Source: Pseudomonas koreensis
GTDB taxonomy: Bacteria; Pseudomonadota; Gammaproteobacteria; Pseudomonadales; Pseudomonadaceae
Direction: 5' to 3'
Assembly: GCF_025447595.1 (NCBI RefSeq)
Contig: NZ_JAOEJU010000012.1
Coordinates: forward strand, 103,742 to 167,741
DNA length: 64,000 bases
The translations under genes and the position numbers were made by a program. The notes beneath the pieces are model-generated. The model did no database searches. It saw nothing but the letters and a program-made list of their open reading frames with translations, and was not told the DNA's origin. Positions 34,122 to 43,479 of this stretch are shown here, one piece after another (the stretch's first letter is position 1; the number at the start of each line of letters is the position of its first letter).

Positions 34122-37100
34122 TCAAAAAGGCTTGTCGAAGGTGATTTTCGGCTCTTTCCAAGGGCCTTTGACGGTGTACTTCACGCTGGCGAAGCGTGCC
34201 ACGCGATCACCGATCAGCTTGTCGATCAGGAACAGCGCCCCTCCGACTGCCGGCGCGCCGACAATCAGCGCGGCAATCGGCAGGTTGTTGGTCACCGGCA
34301 AGGTCACGAGCAATTTCGCATCGACCTGATCGCCGACGAGATTCAGTGTGCCGTCGAGCTCGATATTGCTCGACGGCCCGGTCAGTTTGATCGGCTCTTT
34401 CGTCACGTAAACACCATTGTTCGCCGAAAGCAGGCCTTTGACCCGGTCGTAGCTCAGACCTTTGCCAAACAGGTCCGAGAAGTCCAGACGCAGGCGCCGG
34501 CCTATTGAGTTGAAGTTGAGCAGACCGAACACCCGCAACGCCTGGGCCCCACCCTCGACTTCGACGAACTGGCCTTTATTGAGCGAGGCATCAAGCGTGC
34601 CGGAGAAGCGTTTGGTCGCCAGCCACGCCGGCGAGCCCGGCCAACGGCCGTCTACGTCCATATGAAACTCTTCGCTGGTCACACTCGGAGCAAAACCCCA
34701 GCCCTTGAGCACATCAGCGAGATTCTTGCCGCCGATCCGCCCCTTGTACCAACTGCTGCTGGCGCCCGGCGTGCCTTCCCAACCGCCACTGCCCTGCAAG
34801 AGAATGCCCTTGAGGCCCAGATCGAGATTGTTCAAGGCGATACCCTTGGCGGTCGGTCGCACCTTGAGCGACCAGCCACCGACCAGATCCTGGCCCTGGA
34901 ACAATTGATTGATGCTGATATCCAGCGCCGGAATTTTCGTCGGATCGACCGAAGCCAGAGGATCGGGCGCATTTTCGTCGGCCTGCACCGTCGGGTCCGG
35001 CGCCGGCAGGCGCACGTATTGAAGATTGACCGCTATTGGCGCAGCTTTGGCGTCGGGAATCCCGACGGTCCCCTTGGCTTGCTGACTGTCGAGGGCCAAG
35101 GCCCACGCCCCCGGCTTACGGTTGAGTTGTACCGCCGCCTGATCCAGTGTGGTGCCAAAGGCAGTGAGCTTGCCGATCTTGACGTCCGCACTGCTTAACA
35201 ACTGCTTGGCGTTGCCCCCCGGATCCTGTCCGGCGTACTTGTCTACCAGATCCTGCCAGGGTTTGACGTCCAGCTCGGATAGCGCGCCGCGTACTCGCAA
35301 ACCCTTGCTGCCGGGCAATACCGCCTCACCCGCGCCCAGGAACAGTTCCCCACGTCCCTCGGCAAAACTGGTCGGTGGCGCAGCGAAGGTAAAGTTGGCC
35401 AGTTGGTCGTAGTTGACCCAATAACGTCGCTCCGGCCCCTGCAACGTCATGCGGAACACTGTGTCTCGCCCCACATCGGCCGCCATGCCGAATGGCGCCG
35501 GCAGATCCACCGCCACGCCCTTCAGACTTGAACTGACCATCAACTGGCTGTCGGCGCCATCCAGATTGACTTGCAGTTGGTAAGGGACGGTTCCGGACAC
35601 CGGCAACGGCTGAGTCACGCCCAGCCACTCGGTGAGCTTTTTGACCTCAACCTGTCCCGACGCGGCCACCCGGGTCTTGAGTTTGCCGGGGCTGCCGTCA
35701 GCAAAGATCTGTGCGGTGACCGGTTTGTCGAAAGCCCGGGCACTGATGTTTTGCCCGCTCAGGCCCTTGGCGCTGTCGAAGCGGAAATCACCCTTGAGCT
35801 GGCTCAGTTCGAGTTTCGGCTCCGCCAGTTTCAATCGCGCATTGGCGGTTTTGAAGTCGACGAGGATTTTCGGCTGATCGCCCTTGGCCAGCGGCACATC
35901 GAGTTTGAGCTTGCCCTGCAGATCACCCTCACCCTCCCAGCCGGCGAAGGTGTCGGCGGTGCCGATCGGCGCTTCCTGAAGAATCTTCAGACCATCGCCC
36001 AGCCCGCCGGCAAAGCTGCCGTCGAGGAACATATGGCTGTGCTCACCGCTCGGCACATGGGGAATGTTGACGAAGACGTCGCTGACCTGCGTGTCGAGCA
36101 ACTGGCCCTTACTGGCGAGAATCCGCACCCCGCTGTCTTCGATGAACACGTCACCGCTGACCTTGCTCACATGCGGCCAGCCCGGCTGGAACGCCAGCTC
36201 GGCGTCGTGCACCTTGAAGAACAGACTGATGCTGCGATCCGCTTCCCCGGCGTTCTTGTTCAACGATCCCTGATACTGGAAAAAGCCCTGATCCACTGCG
36301 CCCTTGAGAATCGCCGTGCGCAGCCATTCATCGAGAGCCGGGCTCAGGACTTCCGGCAGGTACTTGGCAGTGTAGCGACCGTCGCCGTCCACCAGACCGA
36401 CCCGCAGGTCCATGTAATCTTCCTGGCTGTGATCGAAATGCAGCCGGATCAGGAAGTCGCCGGCGATCTTGCCTTCCTCGCCCAGCACTTTCAGGTACGG
36501 CGCGATCAGGGTGAAACCTTCTTTGTCGAGCTTCCAGGTCAACCGGGCGTTGGCCTGAATGTATTGCCACGGCTTGGCGAAAATCGGATCGAGGTGCAGG
36601 ACGAAATCCTTGCTGTCCATGCGCAGCTCGCCGCCGCCCAGATTGCCGCTGAGACTGCCGCTGACATTCCGCGCTGCCGGAGCGCCGTGATAGGCGTCGA
36701 ACCCGACTTGATCAAGGTTGGCGGCGAAGCTGAATTTGCTGTCGTCGGTGGCGTTCGGCCGGAAATCCAGCAGCACGTTACGCAGGCCGCCGGTCACCTT
36801 CAGGCGTTCGACCACTGTGGCGAAACCTTGGGGTAACGGGCCGAGGGCATTGAGCAAAGGAGTGATCGGGGTCAGGTCAAGTCGATCGGCCTGCAAATGC
36901 CAGAGCTCTTCGGTCTTGTCGGTGGCGGCAGTCTGTTTGATCTGGACATGCGATTCCCAACGGGTTTCGCCGAAATTCATCGCCAGCGAATCAAGCGTGA
37001 CAGTAGCCCCCTCGGGACCGCGCTGGAAGTAGCCGTTGAGCGCCAGATTGTTGATCTGGATCGGCTTGCGTTCAGCATAGGCACCGTTCAATTGCGGCGC

Positions 37101-37925
37101 GTTGAGACGGATCGCAGCGCTCTGCAACGCCCCCTCGCGCCAGTTGACCCACAGCTCGCCACCGGCCTTGATCTCGGAGAAATTCCATTGCTGGGTCAGA
37201 CGCTCGGGCAGCCATTTCGACCAGTCGCTCTGCGGCAGGCTGACATAACCTTCCACTTCGCTGTTCTGTAACTGACTCGGACGAATCCGCGTGCGCAGGC
37301 TCAGCGCCACGGGCTGGCCGTCAGGCAGGGTCAACCGTGCATCGAGGCGCTGGCGGCTGGTGCCGGTCTTGAGATTGAGGCCGACATAAGTGAGGGTCAG
37401 CGGCTTCTGCTCCAGCGGTTGCAACGTCACCTGACTGTCGAGCACCGACAGTTGTTGAATCATTTGCATGCGGTTGAACAACTGCTCCGGATCCATGGGC
37501 TGATCCTGTTGCACCGGCAACCCTTCCAGCGCCCACTTTCCGTCTTCGCCTTCCTTGAGGCTGATCTTCAGGCCGTTGAGTTCAAGATGGGCGATGCGCA
37601 CTTCACGGGCCAGCAAACTGGCCCACAGATCCGGCACTGCGCGCACCCGATCCAGGCGCAGAGCATTGGCGCCGCTGCCGACCATCACGTCGTGAGCCAG
37701 CAGGATCGGCGCGAATCCGCTCCAGTTGCCTTCCAGCTCGCCGATCTGCAGCGGCATGCCCAAGGCAGCACTGGCCTTGTCTTCGATATCGGTGCGGTAT
37801 TCGGCCACCAGTGGCGTGAGTTCCCGGCCGAGACTGACGTACAACGCCATCAATACCAGAACCAACGCGCACAGGCCCAGACCCCAGCGGGTCAGTGCGG
37901 CCAAAATGCGTGTCAGACGTTCCAT
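34122..37925 (-). CDS. yhdP: YhdP family AsmA-like phospholipid transport protein
   Basis: A 1267-residue protein of the YhdP family. E. coli YhdP, TamB and YdbH are long periplasmic bridges that move phospholipids to the outer membrane. One N-terminal membrane helix (about residues 9-33) anchors a huge periplasmic beta-helix region with the DUF3971 and AsmA-like C-terminal domains (LRVFGLLNFNSIGRRLRLDFSDL near 1130; late VTNNLPIAALIVGAPAVGGALFLI). The start MERLTRILAAL at 37925 is the family start; an ATG 21 bases upstream is unlikely. It follows rng (75 bases away) and its transcript continues into the nitrilase and tldD. Confidence 0.94.
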   Translation of the reverse strand: MERLTRILAALTRWGLGLCALVLVLMALYVSLGRELTPLVAEYRTDIEDKASAALGMPLQIGELEGNWSGFAPILLAHDVMVGSGANALRLDRVRAVPDLWASLLAREVRIAHLELNGLKISLKEGEDGKWALEGLPVQQDQPMDPEQLFNRMQMIQQLSVLDSQVTLQPLEQKPLTLTYVGLNLKTGTSRQRLDARLTLPDGQPVALSLRTRIRPSQLQNSEVEGYVSLPQSDWSKWLPERLTQQWNFSEIKAGGELWVNWREGALQSAAIRLNAPQLNGAYAERKPIQINNLALNGYFQRGPEGATVTLDSLAMNFGETRWESHVQIKQTAATDKTEELWHLQADRLDLTPITPLLNALGPLPQGFATVVERLKVTGGLRNVLLDFRPNATDDSKFSFAANLDQVGFDAYHGAPAARNVSGSLSGNLGGGELRMDSKDFVLHLDPIFAKPWQYIQANARLTWKLDKEGFTLIAPYLKVLGEEGKIAGDFLIRLHFDHSQEDYMDLRVGLVDGDGRYTAKYLPEVLSPALDEWLRTAILKGAVDQGFFQYQGSLNKNAGEADRSISLFFKVHDAELAFQPGWPHVSKVSGDVFIEDSGVRILASKGQLLDTQVSDVFVNIPHVPSGEHSHMFLDGSFAGGLGDGLKILQEAPIGTADTFAGWEGEGDLQGKLKLDVPLAKGDQPKILVDFKTANARLKLAEPKLELSQLKGDFRFDSAKGLSGQNISARAFDKPVTAQIFADGSPGKLKTRVAASGQVEVKKLTEWLGVTQPLPVSGTVPYQLQVNLDGADSQLMVSSSLKGVAVDLPAPFGMAADVGRDTVFRMTLQGPERRYWVNYDQLANFTFAAPPTSFAEGRGELFLGAGEAVLPGSKGLRVRGALSELDVKPWQDLVDKYAGQDPGGNAKQLLSSADVKIGKLTAFGTTLDQAAVQLNRKPGAWALALDSQQAKGTVGIPDAKAAPIAVNLQYVRLPAPDPTVQADENAPDPLASVDPTKIPALDISINQLFQGQDLVGGWSLKVRPTAKGIALNNLDLGLKGILLQGSGGWEGTPGASSSWYKGRIGGKNLADVLKGWGFAPSVTSEEFHMDVDGRWPGSPAWLATKRFSGTLDASLNKGQFVEVEGGAQALRVFGLLNFNSIGRRLRLDFSDLFGKGLSYDRVKGLLSANNGVYVTKEPIKLTGPSSNIELDGTLNLVGDQVDAKLLVTLPVTNNLPIAALIVGAPAVGGALFLIDKLIGDRVARFASVKYTVKGPWKEPKITFDKPF

Positions 37926-38000
37926 GTCAGTTGGCTCCCATGGCAAAAATACTGCAAAAAGCTGAGGCCAGCCGTTTCAGGAAAAGGGTGACGCAGGGGT

Positions 38001-39458
38001 TCAGAGCAGCACCACGTCATATTGTTCCTGGGAATACATGGTTTCTACCTGGAAGCGTATGGTGCGCCCGATGAAACCTTCAAGTTCGGCAACGTTACCG
38101 GACTCTTCATCGAGCAGGCGATCCACCACTTTCTGGTTCGCCAGCACCCGATAACCCTCGGCCTGATAAGCCCGGGCTTCACGCAGGATCTCGCGGAAAA
38201 TCTCGTAGCAAATGGTTTCCGGGGTTTTCAGCTTGCCCCGGCCCTGACAGCTGCTGCACGGTTCGCACAGCACTTGTTCTAGGCTTTCGCGGGTGCGCTT
38301 GCGGGTCATCTGCACCAGGCCCAACTCGGTAATGCCGATGATGTTGGTCTTGGCGTGATCGCGCTCCAGTTGTTTCTCCAGGGTACGCAGCACCTGACGC
38401 TGGTGCTCTTCGTCTTCCATGTCGATGAAGTCGATGATGATGATCCCGCCCAGGTTGCGCAGGCGCATCTGCCGGGCAATCGCGGTCGCGGCTTCGAGGT
38501 TGGTCTTGAAGATGGTTTCTTCGAGGTTGCGATGACCGACGAACGCCCCGGTGTTCACGTCGATGGTGGTCATGGCTTCCGCCGGATCGATCACCAGATA
38601 GCCGCCGGACTTCAACGGCACCTTGCGCTCCAGGGCTTTCTGGATTTCGTCTTCGACGCCGTACAGGTCAAAAATCGGCCGTTCGCCCGGGTAGTGCTCC
38701 AGACGATCGGCGATTTCCGGCATCAGTTCGGCGACGAACTGCGTGGTCTTCTGGAAGGTTTCCCGGGAGTCGATGCGGATCTTCTCGATCTTCGGGCTGA
38801 CCAGATCGCGCAGGGTGCGCAGCGCCAGGCCGAGGTCTTCGTAGATCACACTCGGTGCGCCGATGGTCTTGATCTGTTCGTTGATCTGATCCCACAGGCG
38901 GCGCAGATAGCGGATGTCCATCAGGATCTCATCGGCACCGGCACCTTCGGCGGCGGTGCGCAGAATGAAACCGCCGGCCTCCTTGATACCTTCTTTGGCC
39001 ACGCAATCGCTGACCACCTGCTTGAGGCGCTCGCGTTCGGCTTCGTCTTCGATTTTCAGGGAAATGCCGACGTGGGCAGTGCGCGGCATGTACACCAGAT
39101 AGCGCGACGGGATCGACAGTTGTGTGGTCAGCCGCGCACCTTTGGAACCGATCGGATCCTTGGTGACCTGCACCACCAGGCTCTGGCCTTCGTGCACAAG
39201 CGAACTGATGCTTTCCACCGCCGGGCCTTCCCGCAGGGAAATTTCCGAAGCGTGAATGAAGGCTGCGCGATCCAGGCCGATATCGACGAATGCCGCCTGC
39301 ATACCCGGGAGCACTCGCACCACTTTGCCTTTATAGATGTTGCCGACGATCCCGCGTTTTTGCGTACGCTCGACGTGCACTTCTTGCAGCACACCGTTTT
39401 CGACCACCGCCACGCGCGATTCCATCGGCGTGATGTTGATCAGAATCTCTTCACTCAT
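38001..39458 (-). CDS. rng: ribonuclease G
   Basis: A 485-residue endoribonuclease (RNase G/CafA) that matures the 5' end of 16S rRNA and degrades some mRNAs. The N-terminal S1 domain (about residues 38-120) starts with GNIYKGKVVRVLPGMQAAFVDIG; the DNase I-like catalytic region has VDVNTGAFVGHRNLEET (Asp and Asn of the metal site) and IIIDFIDMED; a zinc-link CEPCSSC lies near the C-terminus. It lacks the C-terminal degradosome tail of RNase E. The start MSEEILINITP is chosen by family; a longer frame starts 27 bases upstream. It follows maf by 57 bases. Confidence 0.95.
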   Translation of the reverse strand: MSEEILINITPMESRVAVVENGVLQEVHVERTQKRGIVGNIYKGKVVRVLPGMQAAFVDIGLDRAAFIHASEISLREGPAVESISSLVHEGQSLVVQVTKDPIGSKGARLTTQLSIPSRYLVYMPRTAHVGISLKIEDEAERERLKQVVSDCVAKEGIKEAGGFILRTAAEGAGADEILMDIRYLRRLWDQINEQIKTIGAPSVIYEDLGLALRTLRDLVSPKIEKIRIDSRETFQKTTQFVAELMPEIADRLEHYPGERPIFDLYGVEDEIQKALERKVPLKSGGYLVIDPAEAMTTIDVNTGAFVGHRNLEETIFKTNLEAATAIARQMRLRNLGGIIIIDFIDMEDEEHQRQVLRTLEKQLERDHAKTNIIGITELGLVQMTRKRTRESLEQVLCEPCSSCQGRGKLKTPETICYEIFREILREARAYQAEGYRVLANQKVVDRLLDEESGNVAELEGFIGRTIRFQVETMYSQEQYDVVLL

Positions 39459-39515
39459 GGCAGGGTCTCGTTCAGGCATGTTCACGATAATGGCCGCATC
39501 TTGTCAGTTCGACGC

Positions 39516-40112
39516 TCATTGCGCGTTCAGGGTTTGCCAACAGGGTATGCCGAAATGGCCGAGCAGTTCTGCGCTTTCGCACACCGGCAAGCCGACGACC
39601 GCCGAGTAACTGCCATTGAGGCCGGCGACGAATACCGCGCCTAGCCCCTGAATGCCGTAGCCACCCGCCTTGTCCCGGGGTTCGCCGCTGGCCCAGTAGC
39701 CGGCGGCCTCTTCACGGCTGATCGACCGGAACCGCACCAGACTGCGCACCACCCGAGACTCGCAACGCTCGCCGTCGAGCACGGCAATCGCCGTCAGCAC
39801 TTCATGCTCCTTGCCGGACAACATCATCAGCATGGCGCAAGCATCGGCTTCGTCCACCGGTTTGCCAAGAATTTTGCCGTCCAGCACCACGGCGGTGTCG
39901 GCGCCCAGTACGCAAAACGGAAGGTCGAAGGTGACGGTGCGCCGCCCGGCCTCGGCCTTGCCGCGCGCCAGGCGCTCGACGTAGGCCGATGGGGATTCAT
40001 GGGCGAGAGGGGTTTCATCGATATCCGCGCTGATGGCGGTAAACGGGATGCCGATCTGCGTGAGCAATTCACGCCGACGCGGCGATCCTGAGGCGAGGTA
40101 AAGCGGCTTCAT
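39516..40112 (-). CDS. Maf-type nucleoside triphosphate pyrophosphatase (YhdE-like)
   Basis: A 198-residue Maf/HAM1-fold pyrophosphatase. The N-terminal LASGSPRRRELLTQIG (SPRR motif) and the catalytic Asp in LGADTAVVLDGKILGKP are present. E. coli YhdE acts on dTTP and UTP and affects cell-division arrest. The start MKPLYLASGSP at 40112 fits; the longer frame upstream has no homology. It sits between mreD and rng, as in many gammaproteobacteria (mreBCD-maf-rng). Confidence 0.93.
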   Translation of the reverse strand: MKPLYLASGSPRRRELLTQIGIPFTAISADIDETPLAHESPSAYVERLARGKAEAGRRTVTFDLPFCVLGADTAVVLDGKILGKPVDEADACAMLMMLSGKEHEVLTAIAVLDGERCESRVVRSLVRFRSISREEAAGYWASGEPRDKAGGYGIQGLGAVFVAGLNGSYSAVVGLPVCESAELLGHFGIPCWQTLNAQ

Positions 40113-40175
40113 CCAAACATCTCCCTGTTGAGTGCCCTGCCTCATGGCACCGGTGGGGGCCCATACCTGACCGAA

Positions 40176-40667
40176 TCAGTTGATTTTGTAGCGTCGGCGC
40201 AATCCACGCAAAGCGAAGCTGACCCAAGGCCAGAGCAAGGCACTGACCAGTGCCGGCAGTACCAGCGCGAGGGTTGGTTGACGGTTGCCGGTCAAGGCAC
40301 TGAGCCAGAGCTGTACAAGCTGGGCGAGGCCGAAGATCACCAGGATCACCAGGCTCTGCTGCCACATCGGGAACATTCGCAGGCGTTGTTGCAATGACAG
40401 TACCAGGAACGTGATCAGGGTCAGGATCAAGGCATTCTGACCGAGCAGATCGCCCTGCAGCACGTCTTCGGCCAGTCCCAGGCAGAACGCCGTGACCATG
40501 CCGACCGTATGCGGCAAATACAAAGCCCAGAAGGTCAGGAGCAAGGCCAGCCACAGTGGGCGCAGGATCTCCATGAAAATGGGCAGTGGCGACACGCTGA
40601 GCAGAATGCCGACAATAAACGTCAGCCATACAATCCAGCCGTTACGCGATGCGGTAGCCCCGACCAT
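40176..40667 (-). CDS. mreD: rod-shape protein MreD
   Basis: A 163-residue membrane protein with five hydrophobic helices, component of the elongasome that links MreB, MreC, RodA and PBP2. Its ATG overlaps the mreC stop by one base (40667), showing translational coupling. Sequence identity is always low in this family; topology and position carry the call. Confidence 0.9.
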   Translation of the reverse strand: MVGATASRNGWIVWLTFIVGILLSVSPLPIFMEILRPLWLALLLTFWALYLPHTVGMVTAFCLGLAEDVLQGDLLGQNALILTLITFLVLSLQQRLRMFPMWQQSLVILVIFGLAQLVQLWLSALTGNRQPTLALVLPALVSALLWPWVSFALRGLRRRYKIN

Positions 40668-41785
40668 TACTCTTGCCTCCCGGTGGTCGCCGGCGCGGTG
40701 GCAGGCGGTTTGGCCGCAGGTCTCGCTGCCGGCTGATTCGCCGGTGGTTTGCTGGCCGCTGGTGTGGCTGCAGGCGGTTTGCTTGCAGCGGGTCTGGCCG
40801 GAGTGGTGGCGGCAGGCGCAGCCGGCGGTGTCACCGTGGCAGGGGCTGCTGCGGCAGGCGGGGTGACGATTTTCGGCACCGTCGCCGGAATCACCGGTCC
40901 GCCACCAAAGGCATCCAGGTTTTCCTGCGCCTGTGCGGCATCGTTGGCACGCTCTTCGGCGGTGCGGTTGTCACTGAACACCAGCAGAAGGTAGCGGCTG
41001 CGGTTCAATGCGGCGGTCGGCACGGCGCGGACGATTGCGAATGGCTGGCCGGAATCGTGGATCACTTCCTTGACCGTCGCCACCGGATAACCGGCCGGGA
41101 AACGCTGACCCAGACCGGAGCTGACCAGCAGATCGCCTTCCTTGATGTCGGCCGTGTCGGCAACATGCCGCAGCTCCAGACGCTCAGGGTTACCAGTGCC
41201 GCTGGCAATCGCCCGCAGACCATTACGATTCACTTGCACAGGAATACTGTGAGTCGAGTCGGTCAGCAGCAGCACACGGGAGGTATACGGCATCAACTCG
41301 ACCACCTGCCCCATCAGCCCCCGGGCATCAAGCACCGGCTGACCGAGCACCACGCCATCACGCTCACCTTTGTTGATGATGATGCGATGGGTGAAAGGGT
41401 TGGGGTCCATGCCGATCAGCTCGGCCACTTCGACCTTCTCGTTGACCAGCGCTGAGGAATTGAGCAACTCGCGCAGCCGGACATTCTGCTCGGTGAGGGC
41501 TGCAAGTTTCTGCATGCGCCCCTGCAACAGCAGGTTCTCGGATTTGAGTTTTTCGTTTTCGGCGACGAGCTCGGTGCGACTGCCAAACTGGCTGGCGATA
41601 CCGTCCCACAGCCGCCCAGGCAGGTCAGTGATCCAGTAGGCGTCCATCAGCACCAGCGAGGCCTGGCTGCGTACGGGTTTAAGCAGGCTGAAGCGCGCAT
41701 CGACGACCATTAGCGCAACCGACAGCACGGCCAGCACCAACAAGCGCACGCCCAGTGAGGGGCCCTTGGCGAAAAGCGGTTTAAT
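40667..41785 (-). CDS. mreC: rod-shape protein MreC (probable ATT start)
   Basis: A periplasmic coiled-coil/beta protein that activates PBP2 in the cell-elongation complex. An N-terminal helix is followed by a coiled coil (LVAENEKLKSENLLLQGRMQKL) and two beta domains. The C-terminal tail is unusual: about 70 residues of low-complexity Pro/Ala/Thr repeats (PAAPAATTPARPAASKPPAA). The family start IKPLFAKGPSLG is read from ATT at 41785, with GGAGGAG six bases upstream; no ATG or GTG lies there. GTG at 41749 (MRLLVLAV) is the first standard codon but has no ribosome site. Feature length from ATT: 372 residues. Confidence 0.85.
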   Translation of the reverse strand: MKPLFAKGPSLGVRLLVLAVLSVALMVVDARFSLLKPVRSQASLVLMDAYWITDLPGRLWDGIASQFGSRTELVAENEKLKSENLLLQGRMQKLAALTEQNVRLRELLNSSALVNEKVEVAELIGMDPNPFTHRIIINKGERDGVVLGQPVLDARGLMGQVVELMPYTSRVLLLTDSTHSIPVQVNRNGLRAIASGTGNPERLELRHVADTADIKEGDLLVSSGLGQRFPAGYPVATVKEVIHDSGQPFAIVRAVPTAALNRSRYLLLVFSDNRTAEERANDAAQAQENLDAFGGGPVIPATVPKIVTPPAAAAPATVTPPAAPAATTPARPAASKPPAATPAASKPPANQPAARPAAKPPATAPATTGRQE

Positions 41786-41871
41786 AAGCCGCTCCTCCCA
41801 GGCAAATGTTCTGTTTATTCATACGGCATCAAACCGGCCTGGATGAAGACTGACAGAAGATAAACGCCAAC

Positions 41872-41895
41872 AGGCAGCACTGCAAAGTGCTGCCT
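41872..41895 (-). promoter_or_regulatory. tetraloop hairpin between mreB and mreC
   Basis: AGGCAGCACT (41872-41881) pairs perfectly with AGTGCTGCCT (41886-41895) around GCAA (TTGC in the minus-strand transcript). There is no T-run right after it, so it looks like an attenuating or mRNA-processing hairpin that could lower mreCD relative to mreB. Confidence 0.6.
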
Positions 41896-41926
41896 GTGCG
41901 CTCACCCACGTATTGCTATCCGCGAC

Positions 41927-42964
41927 TTATTCGCTGGAGAGCAGGTCCATGGTGTGTTTGTCCATCATTTCCAGTGCACGGCCACCGCCGCGAGCGACAC
42001 AGGTCAGCGGATCTTCGGCAACGATCACCGGCAGACCGGTTTCCTGGGCCAGCAACTTGTCGAGGTCACGCAGCAGCGCGCCGCCACCGGTCAGCACCAG
42101 GCCACGCTCTGCGATGTCGGAAGCCAGTTCCGGCGGCGATTGCTCCAGCGCACTTTTCACGGCCTGAACGATGGTAGCCAGGGACTCTTGCAGAGCTTCC
42201 AGCACTTCGTTGGAGTTCAGGGTGAATGCGCGTGGAACGCCTTCGGCCAGGTTGCGACCGCGAACGTCGACTTCGCGAACTTCGCCGCCCGGGTAGGCCG
42301 TACCGATTTCCTGCTTGATGCGCTCGGCGGTGGATTCGCCGATCAGGCTGCCGTAGTTGCGACGCACGTAGGTGATGATCGCTTCATCGAAGCGGTCGCC
42401 GCCAACGCGTACGGATTCGGCATAGACCACACCGTTCAGGGAGATCAGCGCGATTTCGGTGGTACCACCACCGATATCCACGACCATCGAGCCGCGCGCT
42501 TCTTCAACCGGCAGGCCGGCACCGATCGCAGCAGCCATTGGCTCTTCGATCAGGAACACTTCACGGGCACCGGCACCAAGGGCCGATTCACGGATGGCAC
42601 GACGCTCAACCTGGGTGGACTTGCATGGAACGCAGATCAGCACACGAGGGCTGGGCTGCAGGAAGCTGTTTTCGTGAACCTTGTTAATAAAGTATTGCAG
42701 CATCTTTTCGCAGACGCTGAAGTCGGCGATCACGCCGTCTTTCATCGGACGAATGGCAGCAATGTTGCCCGGCGTACGACCGAGCATGCGCTTGGCTTCG
42801 GTGCCGACAGCGACGACACTTTTCTGGTTACCGTGTGTCCGAATGGCCACAACCGATGGCTCATTCAGGACGATACCGCGCTCGCGCACGTAAATAAGGG
42901 TGTTGGCAGTGCCCAGGTCAATGGAGAGATCGCTGGAAAACATGCCACGCAGTTTCTTGAACAT
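41927..42964 (-). CDS. mreB: actin-like cell-shape protein MreB
   Basis: A 345-residue bacterial actin that polymerises under the inner membrane and guides lateral peptidoglycan synthesis. The actin fold is visible: LSIDLGTANTLIY (phosphate 1), DIGGGTTEIAL (phosphate 2) and GLVLTGGGALLRDLDKLL (adenosine). The N-terminal amphipathic MFKKLRGMF helix binds membrane. First gene of mreBCD; divergent from gatC over 211 bases that hold both promoters. Confidence 0.96.
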   Translation of the reverse strand: MFKKLRGMFSSDLSIDLGTANTLIYVRERGIVLNEPSVVAIRTHGNQKSVVAVGTEAKRMLGRTPGNIAAIRPMKDGVIADFSVCEKMLQYFINKVHENSFLQPSPRVLICVPCKSTQVERRAIRESALGAGAREVFLIEEPMAAAIGAGLPVEEARGSMVVDIGGGTTEIALISLNGVVYAESVRVGGDRFDEAIITYVRRNYGSLIGESTAERIKQEIGTAYPGGEVREVDVRGRNLAEGVPRAFTLNSNEVLEALQESLATIVQAVKSALEQSPPELASDIAERGLVLTGGGALLRDLDKLLAQETGLPVIVAEDPLTCVARGGGRALEMMDKHTMDLLSSE

Positions 42965-43175
42965 GGGAAAGGGACCCTAGGCAACGCGTGGGTAAAAAAG
43001 TGCGGCAAACTCTAACAACGACAGGGATTTTGGGCAAGGCGCCAATATGTTAAATTGGCCGCTTTTCTGTGCACCAAGCCCCACAATCGCGGCCTTATGA
43101 CCGTAGAAGTGCGGTAGTGTTCCGACAATCTAACACACGGACGCCGTCCGTCCTGTTTTCCACTGGAGAAACCCG

Positions 43176-43463
43176 ATGGCGCTAGAACGCTCCGACGTGG
43201 AAAAAATCGCTCATCTGGCCAGCCTTGGCCTGAATGACGCCGATCTTCCACACATCACTTCGGCCCTCAACAGCATTCTCGGGCTGGTCGACGAAATGCA
43301 GGCGGTCAATACCGACGGTATCGAGCCGCTGGCCCACCCGCTGGAAGCCAGTCAGCGCCTGCGCGCCGACGTCGTGACCGAAAGCAATAACCGCGAGGCT
43401 TATCAGTCCATCGCACCAGCGGTCGAAAACGGCCTGTATCTGGTTCCGAAAGTCATCGACTAA
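43176..43463 (+). CDS. gatC: aspartyl/glutamyl-tRNA amidotransferase subunit C
   Basis: A 95-residue small subunit that bridges GatA and GatB in the tRNA-dependent amidotransferase. [34 protein letters not shown] and YLVPKVID are typical. It begins the gatCAB operon and ends 16 bases before gatA. The enzyme makes Gln-tRNA and Asn-tRNA from mischarged species. Confidence 0.94.
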
Positions 43464-43479
43464 AGGGAAAGAGCCTGCA

